Below are positions 19,105 to 27,414 of a stretch of DNA of 64,000 nucleotides, one piece after another. Positions within the stretch are counted from its first letter, which is position 1. The number at the start of each line of letters is the position of its first letter. Made by a program: the position numbers and the translations under genes. Source of the DNA: DASUPK01 sp963833375 (GTDB lineage: Bacteria > Actinomycetota > Thermoleophilia > Solirubrobacterales > 70-9); contig CAWHXR010000004.1 of assembly GCA_963833375.1 (NCBI GenBank), forward strand, positions 62,001-126,000, read 5' to 3'. The notes below the pieces were generated by a model, which was given only the letters and a program-made list of their open reading frames with translations, searched no databases and was not told the origin of the DNA.

Positions 19105-20666
19105 TGGCAACTAGACCACCGACAACGGGGCAAATCGCCATCGCGGTCGCCTTCGCCCTGTCGTGCTTCGGGCTGCTGCTCTTCCTCTGGACCACCTTCG
19201 GCGGTCCGGTGCCCTTCAAGCCGGAGGGCTACCGGATCGAGGTCCCCTTCAAGGAGGCGACCCAGCTCGCCGTCGAGGCGGATGTGCGCATCCACGGCGT
19301 CTCGGTCGGCACGGTGAAGTCGATCGATCTCGAGAATTCCGGCCCGAACAGGGACCTCGCGCTCGCCACGATCGAGATCAACAGCCGCTACGCGCCGATT
19401 CCGGCCGACACCCGGGCGATCCTCCGCCAGAAGACGCTGTTGGGCGAGACGTACGTCGAGCTCACCCCGGGCAACGCGAGCGGGCCGAAGATCCCGGAGG
19501 GCGGATCCTTGCCCAGTGCGCAGGTGGCCCCCGCGGTGCAGCTCGACGAGATCTTCCGGACCTTCGACCCCAAGACCAGGGCGGCCTTCCAGACGTGGAT
19601 GCAGCAGGCGGCCATCGCCACCGCCGGTCGCGGCGCGGATCTCTCGGCCGCAATCGCCAACCTGGAGCCCTTCGCACAGGACGCGAACCGGGTGCTGCGG
19701 GTGCTCGACACCCAGCAGGGGGCGGTCAAGCAGCTGATCCGCAACGCGGGCGAGGTCTTCGGGGCGCTCAGCGAGCGTCAGGGGCAGCTCCAGGGATTGA
19801 TCCGAAACGCGGGCACGGTCTTCGCCACCACCGCGCGGCGCAACCAGGACCTGCGCGCGACGTTCGAGGCACTGCCCACCTTCCTCGACGAGTCCCGGCT
19901 GACGCTGAACCGCCTCGAGAGCTTCGCGGCCAACGCCAACCCACTGATCACCCAGCTGCATCCCGCCGCCCGCGAGCTCAGCAGGACGCTGCGGCAGGTG
20001 GCCCGCGTGACCCCCGACCTGCGCGGGTTCTTCGCAGGCCTGCGACCGCTGGCGAAGCGCTCGCAAACCGGCCTGCCCGCCCTGCGCAGGCTGCTCGACA
20101 ACGACCTGCCGCCCGTGCTGGCCCAGGTCCAGCCCTTCAGCCAGCAGCTCGGACCGCTGCTCGAGACGCTCGGCAGGTACCAGCGGGAGGTCACCGGGTT
20201 GCTCGGCAACGGCGCGGCGGCCTCCAACGCGGTCGGCTCCGGTACCGAGACGGGGGGCCAGCCGACCCACTATCTGCGTACGTCTGCCTCCATGCTCCCC
20301 GAGAGCGTCGCCGCCTTCCCGAATCAGAGGCTGACCGTGAACCGGAACAACGCCTATCCGGCCCCCGGCAGCGCGCTGGACGTGGCCGGCGGGTTGAAGA
20401 GCTTCGAGGTGCGGGACTGCACGAGCCCGCCGGGAGCCGTCGCCACGCTCGATCCGAACACCGCTTCCAACCCCGATTTCGCCGCCCGCGCCACCGTCGA
20501 CACCCCCCAGCGTCTGTTCGACGAGATGAAGCTCTTTGCCTTCAACGACCTCCTCAGCACCGCAGGGGTGGCCGCGCCGCCGTGCGTCAAGCAGGGCCCC
20601 CAGCCTTCGATCGGCCAGGTGCCAGAGATGACCGACTACCTCCACGTCTACCAGTACGCGCCGTAG
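19104..20666 (+). CDS. Mce family protein, sixth of six
   Basis: 520 residues, intact. ATG at 19104 overlaps the previous stop by one base (TGATG). Membrane helix about residues 9-29 (GQIAIAVAFALSCFGLLLFL), MCE domain (YRIEVPFKEATQLAVEADVR, IHGVSVGTVKSID, RQKTLLGETYVELTPGN), then a long helical needle built of repeats such as QGAVKQLIRNAGEVFGALSE and GQLQGLIRNAGTVFATTA. The tail has CTSPPGAV and PPCVKQGP, one Cys each, which may pair. It is the last gene of the set; no terminator-like hairpin was seen in the next 200 bases. Confidence 0.88.
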   Translation: MATRPPTTGQIAIAVAFALSCFGLLLFLWTTFGGPVPFKPEGYRIEVPFKEATQLAVEADVRIHGVSVGTVKSIDLENSGPNRDLALATIEINSRYAPIPADTRAILRQKTLLGETYVELTPGNASGPKIPEGGSLPSAQVAPAVQLDEIFRTFDPKTRAAFQTWMQQAAIATAGRGADLSAAIANLEPFAQDANRVLRVLDTQQGAVKQLIRNAGEVFGALSERQGQLQGLIRNAGTVFATTARRNQDLRATFEALPTFLDESRLTLNRLESFAANANPLITQLHPAARELSRTLRQVARVTPDLRGFFAGLRPLAKRSQTGLPALRRLLDNDLPPVLAQVQPFSQQLGPLLETLGRYQREVTGLLGNGAAASNAVGSGTETGGQPTHYLRTSASMLPESVAAFPNQRLTVNRNNAYPAPGSALDVAGGLKSFEVRDCTSPPGAVATLDPNTASNPDFAARATVDTPQRLFDEMKLFAFNDLLSTAGVAAPPCVKQGPQPSIGQVPEMTDYLHVYQYAP

Positions 20667-20876
20667 TTTCGCTGAGCCGGCGGCACAAGAAGGGCCTGTG
20701 CCCGGGCCTCAGTCGCCGGTTTCCACTGGGAAACCGCGCAGAAGCACGTCCAGGGGGCGCACAACTATCGCGAATTCCGCGTGTTTAAATGATCCAGCGA
20801 TAGAAACCCAACGCGCGGGCAGACGGCTCCCTCTGGGCGTCGCCGCGCTCAAGTCAAGCAGGAGAGAAGGAGTGCT
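20667..20876. other. Leader region of the Lys-tailed secreted gene
   Basis: 210 bases without a gene. TCCAGCGATAGAAAC (about 20792-20806) resembles TTCAGCGACAGAGAC (about 21735-21749) in front of the paralogue, so the two leaders share ancestry and perhaps a promoter. GGAGAGAAGGAG lies just before the start. Confidence 0.4.
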
Positions 20877-21633
20877 ATGCGAAATCGCAAACACCTAATC
20901 GGGGCGATCGCCGCCCTCGCCAGTGTCGTGGCCCTGTCGAGCGTGAGCGTCGCCTCGGCGGACATCGTCGGCCTGCGCATCGGTGCGTCGGTAACGCCCG
21001 CGAAGCAGAAGAAGAAGGAGCGCGGTCCGGTGAAGGTGTTCTTCGAGAGCAACGACATCCATCAGGGCCCCTTCAGCGTCTCGCCATGCGCCATTGGCTG
21101 TTACGCCTTCCCGCCCTCGGTGCGGAGCTTCATCACGTTCCCGACCGGACCTCAAGTTCACTCCGGGCACGATTCCGGACTGCAACCTGTCATCGCTCAT
21201 CGGCAAGTCCACGGCCCTTGCCAAGCAGGCCTGCCCCAAGTCGGTCGTCGGTGGAGGACTGAACGTCCAGGCGTTCTCTGACGGCACCAAGAGGAACGGC
21301 GTGATCACGGCGTTCAACGGGGCGCCTTCGGGCGGCAACCCGTCGCTCTACCTGCACGTCGACCTCCCCGGGGTGGCCACCAAGCCGATCCTCACCGGCG
21401 TCATCTCAGGGCACACCCTGGACGTGGCGATCCCGCCGGTTCCCGGCGCGGTGATCGACCACTTCGACACCACGCTGAACAAGATCGTCAGCGGCAAGAA
21501 GAAGGGCAAGAAGACGTACTACGTGTCCTCTAGCTGCAAGAAGAAGAACTGGACGACGACCGAGGACGTCACCTACTCGAACGGGCAGCATGAGGTGGCC
21601 AGCGTCTCGCAGAAGTGCAAGCAGAAGAAGTAG
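20877..21633 (+). CDS. Secreted Lys-tailed protein, copy 1 (frameshifted near 21148)
   Basis: From ATG at 20877, after an AAGGAG ribosome site: a signal peptide (IGAIAALASVVALSSVSVAS), a Lys-rich linker (AKQKKKERG), then a domain shared with the gene at 21849. Shared elements are the pattern PGTIPDCNLSSLIGKS with a nearby KQACPKSVVG, TAFNGAPSGGN, LYLHVDLPGVATKPILTGVI, PPVPGAVIDHFDTTLNKIV, and a Lys-rich end (QKCKQKK). An extra G near 21148 (ACCGGACCTC for ACCGACCTC) shifts the frame; removing it joins the two parts. Four Cys in conserved positions suggest disulfides. No known family is recognised. It is followed by a strong terminator. Confidence 0.72.
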
Positions 21634-21656
21634 AACCGTCTGCATCTGAGTTCCGA

Positions 21657-21690
21657 GAGGGGCGGCCGCAAGGCCGCCCCTTCTCTTTCC
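21657..21690 (+). terminator. Intrinsic terminator after copy 1
   Basis: Nine-base GC stem GGGGCGGCC/GGCCGCCCC with loop GCAA (21659-21680), followed by TTCTCTTT. It is nearly identical to the hairpin after copy 2. Confidence 0.88.
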
Positions 21691-21848
21691 TGGTGCCGGA
21701 ATCCGCACAACAAAGCCACTTTTGCTGTGTTAGGTTCAGCGACAGAGACGCGAATGCAAGGGGCGGGAGCGGAGTCCTGAACGGACCCCGGGGGCCGGGT
21801 CTTGGGTGGACCCTGCGCGCCCGAACCCTGAGCAGGAAAAGGAGTGGC

Positions 21849-22604
21849 ATGCGAAAGAGGAATCTGATGATTGGCGCGGCTGTCGGCGCGGCAGCAGTGC
21901 TGACCGTTGCCGGTATCAGCTCGGCGGCCGTCGATTTCCAGACCTATTCGTCGGTCGCACAGAAGACCAAGCAGGACAAGAAGGTGCGTGGTCCAGTCGG
22001 CCAGTTCGCGACGAACGTCGACACGGCGTTCTCGGGTGTCGGCACAGCCGGTGTGACGCCGGCCGCCACGCAGACCGCGCTGATCTTCGACACCGACTTC
22101 CATTTCGACCCGGGCAACATCCCTCAGTGCAACGCGTCATTGCTGGTCGGTAAGGATGCGGCCGGAGCGAGGGCGGCTTGCCCCAACTCGATCGTCGGTC
22201 AGGGTAGTTCGGTGATCAAGGAAGCATTGGGTGGCAACCTGAACGCAATCATCACCGCGTTCAACGGAGTCACGTCCGGCGGGAACCTCGTCATCCTGCT
22301 GCACACGGACATCCAGGGCGCGACCACGAAGCCGATCCTGATCGGAACCTTGCGGGGCAACACCCTCACGGTTCAGGTCCCCGTGGTGCCGGGAACGGCG
22401 ATCACCCACTTCGACGTGACGATCAACCAGATCGTCAGCAAGAAGAAGAAGAACAAGAGGACCGGCAAGAAGACGAAGACCTACTACATCTCCGCCAAGT
22501 GCACCGATGGTCATTGGCAGCACACCGAGACCACCACCTTCACGGACGGGACGACGAAGTCGGCTTCCTTCTCGCAGCCCTGCAAGAAGAAGTCCAAGAA
22601 GTAG
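21849..22604 (+). CDS. Secreted Lys-tailed protein, copy 2
   Basis: 251 residues, intact paralogue of the upstream gene. ATG at 21849 after an AAAAGGAG site. Signal peptide residues 1-27 (IGAAVGAAAVLTVAGISSAA), Lys-rich linker (KTKQDKKVRGP), then the shared domain: DPGNIPQCNASLLVGK, ACPNSIVGQGSSV, TAFNGVTSGGNLVILLHTDI, TTKPILIGTLRGNTLTVQVP, TAITHFDVTINQIV, and two further Cys near the end, closing with CKKKSKK. Residues before each Cys pair and the loop GGN are the best conserved between copies. It probably lies at the cell surface, held by its basic tail; that is inference. Own leader and own terminator, so it is a separate unit. Confidence 0.75.
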   Translation: MRKRNLMIGAAVGAAAVLTVAGISSAAVDFQTYSSVAQKTKQDKKVRGPVGQFATNVDTAFSGVGTAGVTPAATQTALIFDTDFHFDPGNIPQCNASLLVGKDAAGARAACPNSIVGQGSSVIKEALGGNLNAIITAFNGVTSGGNLVILLHTDIQGATTKPILIGTLRGNTLTVQVPVVPGTAITHFDVTINQIVSKKKKNKRTGKKTKTYYISAKCTDGHWQHTETTTFTDGTTKSASFSQPCKKKSKK

Positions 22605-22646
22605 CGAGGCGCATCTTCGGATTGCATCTTTCGTGAAGGTCTGAGA

Positions 22647-22678
22647 GGGGCGGCCGAGAGGCCGCCCCTTCTTTTCTC
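22647..22678 (+). terminator. Intrinsic terminator after copy 2
   Basis: Stem GGGGCGGCC/GGCCGCCCC with loop GAGA (22647-22668) and the tail TTCTTTTCT. It closes the unit before the riboswitch. Confidence 0.88.
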
Positions 22679-22712
22679 GCCATCTCCTGCGTAGCTCTCC
22701 GCATGTAGGATC

Positions 22713-22925
22713 CATCGGTTCATACGGCCGGTGGTCAAGGGAAGTCCGGTGAGAAGCCGGCGCGGTCCCGCCACTGTGACCGGGAAGCCATCAGTCGGCG
22801 GCTCCTCAGCTTCGCTTCGGGGGCCGCCTCTGGCGAGAGGTTGCACCAGCCACTGGGGAGCCAACGGCCCCTGGGAAGGCGCGACATCCGAGCCCGGAAG
22901 CCAGGAGACCTGTCCCCGGCCCGCC
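22713..22925 (+). ncRNA. Cobalamin riboswitch
   Basis: Core elements appear in the expected order: GGGAAGTCCGGTGAGAAGCC (about 22739-22758), CGCGGTCCCGCCACTGTGAC (about 22761-22780), CGGGAAGCC, a long variable arm, GCCACTGGG (about 22849-22857), CTGGGAAGGC, and the B12 box region AAGCCAGGAGACCTG (about 22898-22912). It lies in the leader of the DUF4430/ECF genes and would lower their expression when adenosyl- or hydroxo-cobalamin is plentiful. TAGGAT at 22706-22711 may be the -10 of its promoter. Confidence 0.94.
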
Positions 22926-22956
22926 AAGAGGACCCTCGAGGAAGGGGTGGCTTTCG

Positions 22957-23992
22957 ATGAGAATCAGATCTGCGATCGCGGCGCTGGCGTCGCTGATCGC
23001 GCTCGCTGTCCTCGGCCCGGCCGGGGCGAGCGCGAGCGTCGGCGCCGATCTGCGTGTGGTCGGCCCCGAACGGCCAGCTCGACGACATCACTCAGTACAG
23101 CGACACCACGACGATGCCGACCAGCCCGCAGGCCGACTGCTTCGGGGCGGGCAGCAACGGCTCCGGCCAGGGCGTGCCGGTGCAGGGCGCGAACGCGCTG
23201 GGCGTCGTCGTGGAGGCGGCGGAGAGCCGGCGCCGGCTCAACCCGCTGCTGCTCACCGACAAGTTCGTCGCCGACGGCTTCGGCCTCGGGGTCTGCGGGA
23301 TCGGCGGGCAGGTCGCCACTGGCAGCGCGTTCTGGTACACGAAGGTCGACCACACGGGGCTCCAGGTGGGCGGCTCGCAGTTCCCGATCCACGGCGGGCA
23401 GCAGGTGCTCTGGTACCTGGCCCCGAGCTTCCCGCCTCCGGCGGAGCTCGTTCTGGACGCGCCGGTCCGCCAGCCGATCGGCGTCCCCTTCCAGGTCACG
23501 GCGCTCGCCTACGGCGATGACGGCACCCCGGCCCCCGCGGCGGGCGCCGTCCTGACGGGGAGCGGCCCGCCGGTGACGACCGACTCCTCCGGACACGCAC
23601 TCGTGACGGTCAGCGGCACCGGGTCGCGCCAGATCCAGGCGACCCGCGGCGCGGACATCCCGAGCGCGATGACCGAGATCTGCTCGTACGACGTGGTCAC
23701 GGACTGCCCATCGGCCAGGGGGCGGATCATCGTCGGCTCCGACGGAGCGGATGAGATCGCCGGAACGGCCGGGGACGATCAGGTCAAGCCGCGGGCCGGC
23801 AACGACGCCGTCCGCGCCCTGGCGGGCGACGACAGGATGGACGTGCGCGGTGGCGGCAGGGATCGCGTCAACTGCGGTGGCGGCACGGACAGCGTCAAGG
23901 CCGACAAGAGGGACAAGCTCGCCAAGAACTGCGAGCAGCGCAGCCGCGGCGGCAAGAAGCACAAGCACAAGGGGGGGAGGGGAAAGAAGTGA
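22957..23992 (+). CDS. Secreted DUF4430-like protein with RTX-like repeats (frameshifted near 23055)
   Basis: First gene under the cobalamin riboswitch. Signal peptide residues 1-27 (IAALASLIALAVLGPAGAS). A shift near 23050-23060 separates the signal peptide from the mature protein. The mature part begins with a DUF4430-type fold like the beta domain of transcobalamin: ANALGVVVEAAES, LGVCGIGGQVATGSAFWYTK, then FPIHGGQQVLWYLA. An Ig-like module follows (PFQVTALAYGDDGTPAPAAG, then TDSSGHALVTV), then RTX-like calcium-binding repeats (GSDGADEIAGTAGDDQV, AGNDAVRALAGDDRMD) and a basic tail (GGKKHKHKGGRGKK). It is likely a cell-surface cobalamin or corrinoid binder. Its stop overlaps the next GTG. 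Confidence 0.75.
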
Positions 23993-24891
23993 GACCCGCC
24001 CGTGCCTCGGCGGCAGCCCTGGCGCTCTGCGCCATGGCAGCCGCCGGCTGCGGGCTCGGCCCCGGAAAGGACCAGGGCGACGTCTCGCTGACCGTGAGCC
24101 GCGACTACGGGAACAAGGTCATGCTCCAGGAGACCGACTCCATCCACGAGTCCGACACCGTCCTGAGGGTGCTGGACCGGAACGCGGACATCACCACGCG
24201 GTACGGCGGCGGCTTCGTCCAGTCGATCGACGGGCTCGCGGGCACCGCGAGCGGCGGCCGCAGCAGCGACTGGTTCTTCTACGTCAACGGGATCGAGTCA
24301 CCGGTCGGATCCACCGGCTACGACCTCTCCGACGGGGACCGGATCTGGTGGGACTACCGCGACTGGACCGCGGCGATGCGGGTGCCCGCCGTGGTCGGCT
24401 CCTGGCCGGAGCCGTTCCTGCATGGCTTCCGAGGGGAACGGTGGGGGACGACAGTCGACTGCCACGCGAGGGCTGCGACCTGCGGGGCGGTCTCCGACAG
24501 GCTCTCGTCGGCCGGAGTCGGGAGCGCCGGATCCGACGGGAACCGGATCGCGGTCGAGGTGGGGACGTGGCGCGCCGTCAGGAGGAACCCCGACGCCGCC
24601 CTGCTCGCGCAGGGACCGGATCGGAGCGGCGTGTTCGCCCGTTTCGTCGGCGACCGCAGACCGCTGCTCGAGCTGTTCGACCGGCAGGGCCAGCCCGCCG
24701 GGAGCATCGGCAAGGGCGGAGGGCTGGTCGCGGTGCTTCGGCCGGGCGACGGGCCGCCGACCTGGGTCGTGACCGGCACCGACGAAAAGGGCGTGAGCGG
24801 CGCGGCGAGGCTGCTGGGCGACGCGCTGCGAAACCAATACGCGGTCGCCACACAGCCGGGGGCGGGCGCGATCGGGGTGCCGGCGCCTTGA
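23989..24891 (+). CDS. DUF4430 lipoprotein, probable cobalamin-binding
   Basis: 300 residues from GTG at 23989 (overlaps the upstream stop). A lipoprotein signal ends in a lipobox AAAGC (Cys at about residue 20), so the protein would be anchored to the outer face of the membrane. Residues about 35-125 form a DUF4430 domain: ESDTVLRVLDRNADI, GGFVQSIDGLAG, DWFFYVNGIES and LSDGDRIWWDYRDW, the last being the hallmark of the transcobalamin C-terminal domain, which closes over the ligand. The C-terminal half (DCHARAATCGAVSDRLSS and after) is of unknown function. Position and riboswitch control point to B12 capture for the ECF importer encoded next. Confidence 0.85.
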   Translation: MRPARASAAALALCAMAAAGCGLGPGKDQGDVSLTVSRDYGNKVMLQETDSIHESDTVLRVLDRNADITTRYGGGFVQSIDGLAGTASGGRSSDWFFYVNGIESPVGSTGYDLSDGDRIWWDYRDWTAAMRVPAVVGSWPEPFLHGFRGERWGTTVDCHARAATCGAVSDRLSSAGVGSAGSDGNRIAVEVGTWRAVRRNPDAALLAQGPDRSGVFARFVGDRRPLLELFDRQGQPAGSIGKGGGLVAVLRPGDGPPTWVVTGTDEKGVSGAARLLGDALRNQYAVATQPGAGAIGVPAP

Positions 24892-25769
24892 GACCCGCTC
24901 TTGCCTACGTGCCGGGGCGCAGCCCGCTTCACCGGGCCTCTCCCGGCGCGGCGATCGCCTATCTCGGCGCGCTGGCGAGCGTCGGGTTCATCTACTCGAG
25001 TCCGCTCGTGCTCGTCACCGCCGGGTTGGCAACCGCGCTCGCGGGGGTGGCGGCCGGAGCCGGCCGGGCCGTGCGGGCCTCGCTCCGGCTCGCCCTGCCC
25101 CTGCTGCTCTTCATGGTCCTGGTCAACGCGCTCGTCACCCACCGGGGCGACACGATCCTGGTCCGCGGCTGGGAGATGCCGGTCCTCGGCAACACGGACG
25201 TGACCCTCGAATCGCTGGCGGCCGGGGCCGCGATCGGCCTGCGCGTCGTCGCAGTCGTGCTCGCGTTCGCCGTCTACTCGGCCTGCGTCGACCCGGACCG
25301 GGTCTTGCGCGCGCTCCGCCCGATCGCCCGGCGCTCCGCGATGACCGCGGGCCTGGTCACCCGCATGGTTCCGCTGGCCGCCGCGGACGGCGCCCGGCTG
25401 CGCGAGGCGGCGGCCCTGCGGGGTCCGGCGGCGGAGCCGGTGGGGAGGGCGGCGATGGCGCGGCGCCTGGTCGAGGGGTCGCTCGACCGAGCTGTCGATG
25501 TCGCCGCGACGCTCGAGCTCCGCGGTCACTCCCTGTCCGTCCGGCCGCGGGTTCGGCGCGAGCGCTCGCGGGACGAGGGGCCGCTGTACGCGGCGGCACT
25601 CGCGGTCGCCTCGTCGGCGGTCGCCGCCCGCGCGGCGGGAGCGGGGGCCTTCGAGACCTACCCCCGGATCGCGATGGGAACCGGGGCGATCACCCTCGCC
25701 CTCTGCGCCGCTCTGGTCGCGCTGGCTGCCGTCCCGTTCGCCTGGCGGAGGTGGCGCTCGCGTGGCTGA
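24888..25769 (+). CDS. ECF transporter T component (EcfT/CbiQ family)
   Basis: 293 residues from TTG at 24888 (TTGA overlap with the lipoprotein stop). Membrane subunit that couples ATPases to the substrate-binding S component. Several membrane helices are visible (AYLGALASVGFIYSSPLVLV, LALPLLLFMVLVNALV, AAIGLRVVAVVLAFAVYSAC, and a pair near the end). Two coupling-helix motifs with the Ala/Leu-Arg-Gly core are present: REAAALRG and ATLELRGHS. The following ATPase gene overlaps its last codons, as usual for ECF operons. Confidence 0.88.
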   Translation: MRPALAYVPGRSPLHRASPGAAIAYLGALASVGFIYSSPLVLVTAGLATALAGVAAGAGRAVRASLRLALPLLLFMVLVNALVTHRGDTILVRGWEMPVLGNTDVTLESLAAGAAIGLRVVAVVLAFAVYSACVDPDRVLRALRPIARRSAMTAGLVTRMVPLAAADGARLREAAALRGPAAEPVGRAAMARRLVEGSLDRAVDVAATLELRGHSLSVRPRVRRERSRDEGPLYAAALAVASSAVAARAAGAGAFETYPRIAMGTGAITLALCAALVALAAVPFAWRRWRSRG

Positions 25770-27414
25770 CGCGGTTCTCCGTGCGAGCGGGTTGACCTAC
25801 CGGTACCCGGGCGGGTCCGAGGATGCGCTGCGGGCGATCGATCTGGAGGTGGAGCCCGGCGAGTTCGTCGTGATCGCGGGGCGCTCGGGCACGGGCAAGT
25901 CCACGCTGCTGCGCGCCGGCTGCGGACTGGTCCCCCACTTCCACGGCGGCCAGGTGGAGGGCGAGCTGCAGGTGGCCGGGTTGGACGTGCGCTCGCACGG
26001 TCCCGCGGAGCTTGCCGAGGTCGTCGGGCTTGTGGCCCAGGAGCCTGAGACGCAGGTGGTGAGCACCACCGTCCGCGCCGAGATCGAGCTGCCTCTGGAG
26101 CTGCGCGGGATTCCACCGGCCGCCCGCTCCCGAGCCGTCGAGGAGGTGGCCCTCGCGCTGGCCATCGACGGGCTGCTCGAGCGGACGACGGACACCCTTT
26201 CCGGGGGCGAGCTTCAGCGCGTGGCGCTGGCGGCCGCCCTCGCCACGCGCCCGCGGCTCGTGCTGCTCGACGAGCCCACCTCGCAGCTCGATCCGGTGGC
26301 CGGCGACGAGCTGATCTCGCTGCTGCGCCGCCTGAACGAGGAGTGGGGGGTCGCGGTGCTGCTCGGCGAGCACCGCCTGGAGCGCTGCCTCTCGGCCGCC
26401 GACCGGGTGCTGGCGCTGGAGCGCGGCGCGCTCGTCTTCGACGGCTCTCCGGGGGCCTTCCTGGATTGGGCGCTGGACCGGGACGAGGCATTGGCCACCC
26501 CGGGAGCCCGGCTGCTCGCCGGGGTCGGGCTGCCCGCCCCGGCCAGCGTGCGCGATGCGCGCCGGGCGCTCGGCGCGCGTGACATCCCGGCGCCCGAGCC
26601 CGAGCCCGCAGACACGCGGCGGCCGCGCCGGCGGCGCGGCGCAGCGCCGGCGCTGGGGAGCCGCGACCTCTGGGTGGAGCTGGGCGACCGCGATCAGCGC
26701 ACGGAGGCCCTCCGGGGGGTGGAGATCGCGGTGGAGCCGGGCGAGCGTGTGGCGCTGATGGGCAGCAACGGCGCCGGCAAGAGCACGCTCCTCCGCGCAG
26801 CGGCCGGCCTCGTGCAGCCGCAGCGCGGGCGGATCGACTCGCCGCGCGGCGTGGCGCTTCTCCCCCAGAGGCCAGGTGACCTGTTCGTGCACGAGCGCGT
26901 CGGGGAGGAGCTCAGCGGCGAGGCGGGGAAGGCGTCCCTGCGACGCTTTGGCCTGGAGGGCCTGGTGGATGCCGATCCGCGCGATCTCTCCGGCGGGGAG
27001 CGCCAGCGTCTCGCGCTGGCGATCGTGGTCGCCGGCCGGGACACGGCGGCCGGCGAGCTGCCCGGCGCGCTTCTGCTCGATGAGCCGACCCGGGGAATGG
27101 ACCGGGCACGCAAGGGCGAGCTGGCCGAGCTCGGCCGGAGCCTCGCGGCGCAGGGGACGGCAGTGATGATCGCCACGCACGACGTCGAGTTCGCGGCGAC
27201 CTTCGCCGACCGCGTGATCCTGCTCGCGCGGGGCGAGGTGGCGGCGGACGGCGGCGCGGGCGAGCTGCTCGCGGGCGGCTGGTACTTCTCGAGCGAGGTG
27301 GCGCGCATCCTCGACGGCGCCGCGACGACGGTGGAGGAGGGCGTCGCGCTGCTGCGGAGCGGCCCCTCGCACCCGAGCGGCGCGCACTCGGCGGCCCGCG
27401 GGGGAACAGCGTGA
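25762..27414 (+). CDS. ECF transporter double ATPase (EcfA-EcfA fusion)
   Basis: 550 residues from GTG at 25762. Two complete ABC ATPase domains in one chain. Domain 1: Walker A GRSGTGKST (about residues 41-49), signature LSGGELQRVALA, Walker B VLLLDEPTSQLD. Domain 2: Walker A GSNGAGKST (about 334-342), signature LSGGERQRLALA, Walker B LLLDEPTRGMD, switch His in IATHDVEFA. A Pro/Arg-rich linker joins them (near residues 275-295). Fusion of the two EcfA proteins is known in actinobacterial ECF systems. It overlaps ecfT upstream and the S component downstream, so expression is shared. Confidence 0.93.
   Translation: MADAVLRASGLTYRYPGGSEDALRAIDLEVEPGEFVVIAGRSGTGKSTLLRAGCGLVPHFHGGQVEGELQVAGLDVRSHGPAELAEVVGLVAQEPETQVVSTTVRAEIELPLELRGIPPAARSRAVEEVALALAIDGLLERTTDTLSGGELQRVALAAALATRPRLVLLDEPTSQLDPVAGDELISLLRRLNEEWGVAVLLGEHRLERCLSAADRVLALERGALVFDGSPGAFLDWALDRDEALATPGARLLAGVGLPAPASVRDARRALGARDIPAPEPEPADTRRPRRRRGAAPALGSRDLWVELGDRDQRTEALRGVEIAVEPGERVALMGSNGAGKSTLLRAAAGLVQPQRGRIDSPRGVALLPQRPGDLFVHERVGEELSGEAGKASLRRFGLEGLVDADPRDLSGGERQRLALAIVVAGRDTAAGELPGALLLDEPTRGMDRARKGELAELGRSLAAQGTAVMIATHDVEFAATFADRVILLARGEVAADGGAGELLAGGWYFSSEVARILDGAATTVEEGVALLRSGPSHPSGAHSAARGGTA

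Noticed and set aside
11711..20666. Frameshifts in the mce genes as programmed frameshifting
   Set aside because: No slippery heptamer with a following pseudoknot is evident, and similar shifts occur in unrelated genes such as gcvT and the MFS gene. Sequencing error explains all of them more simply.
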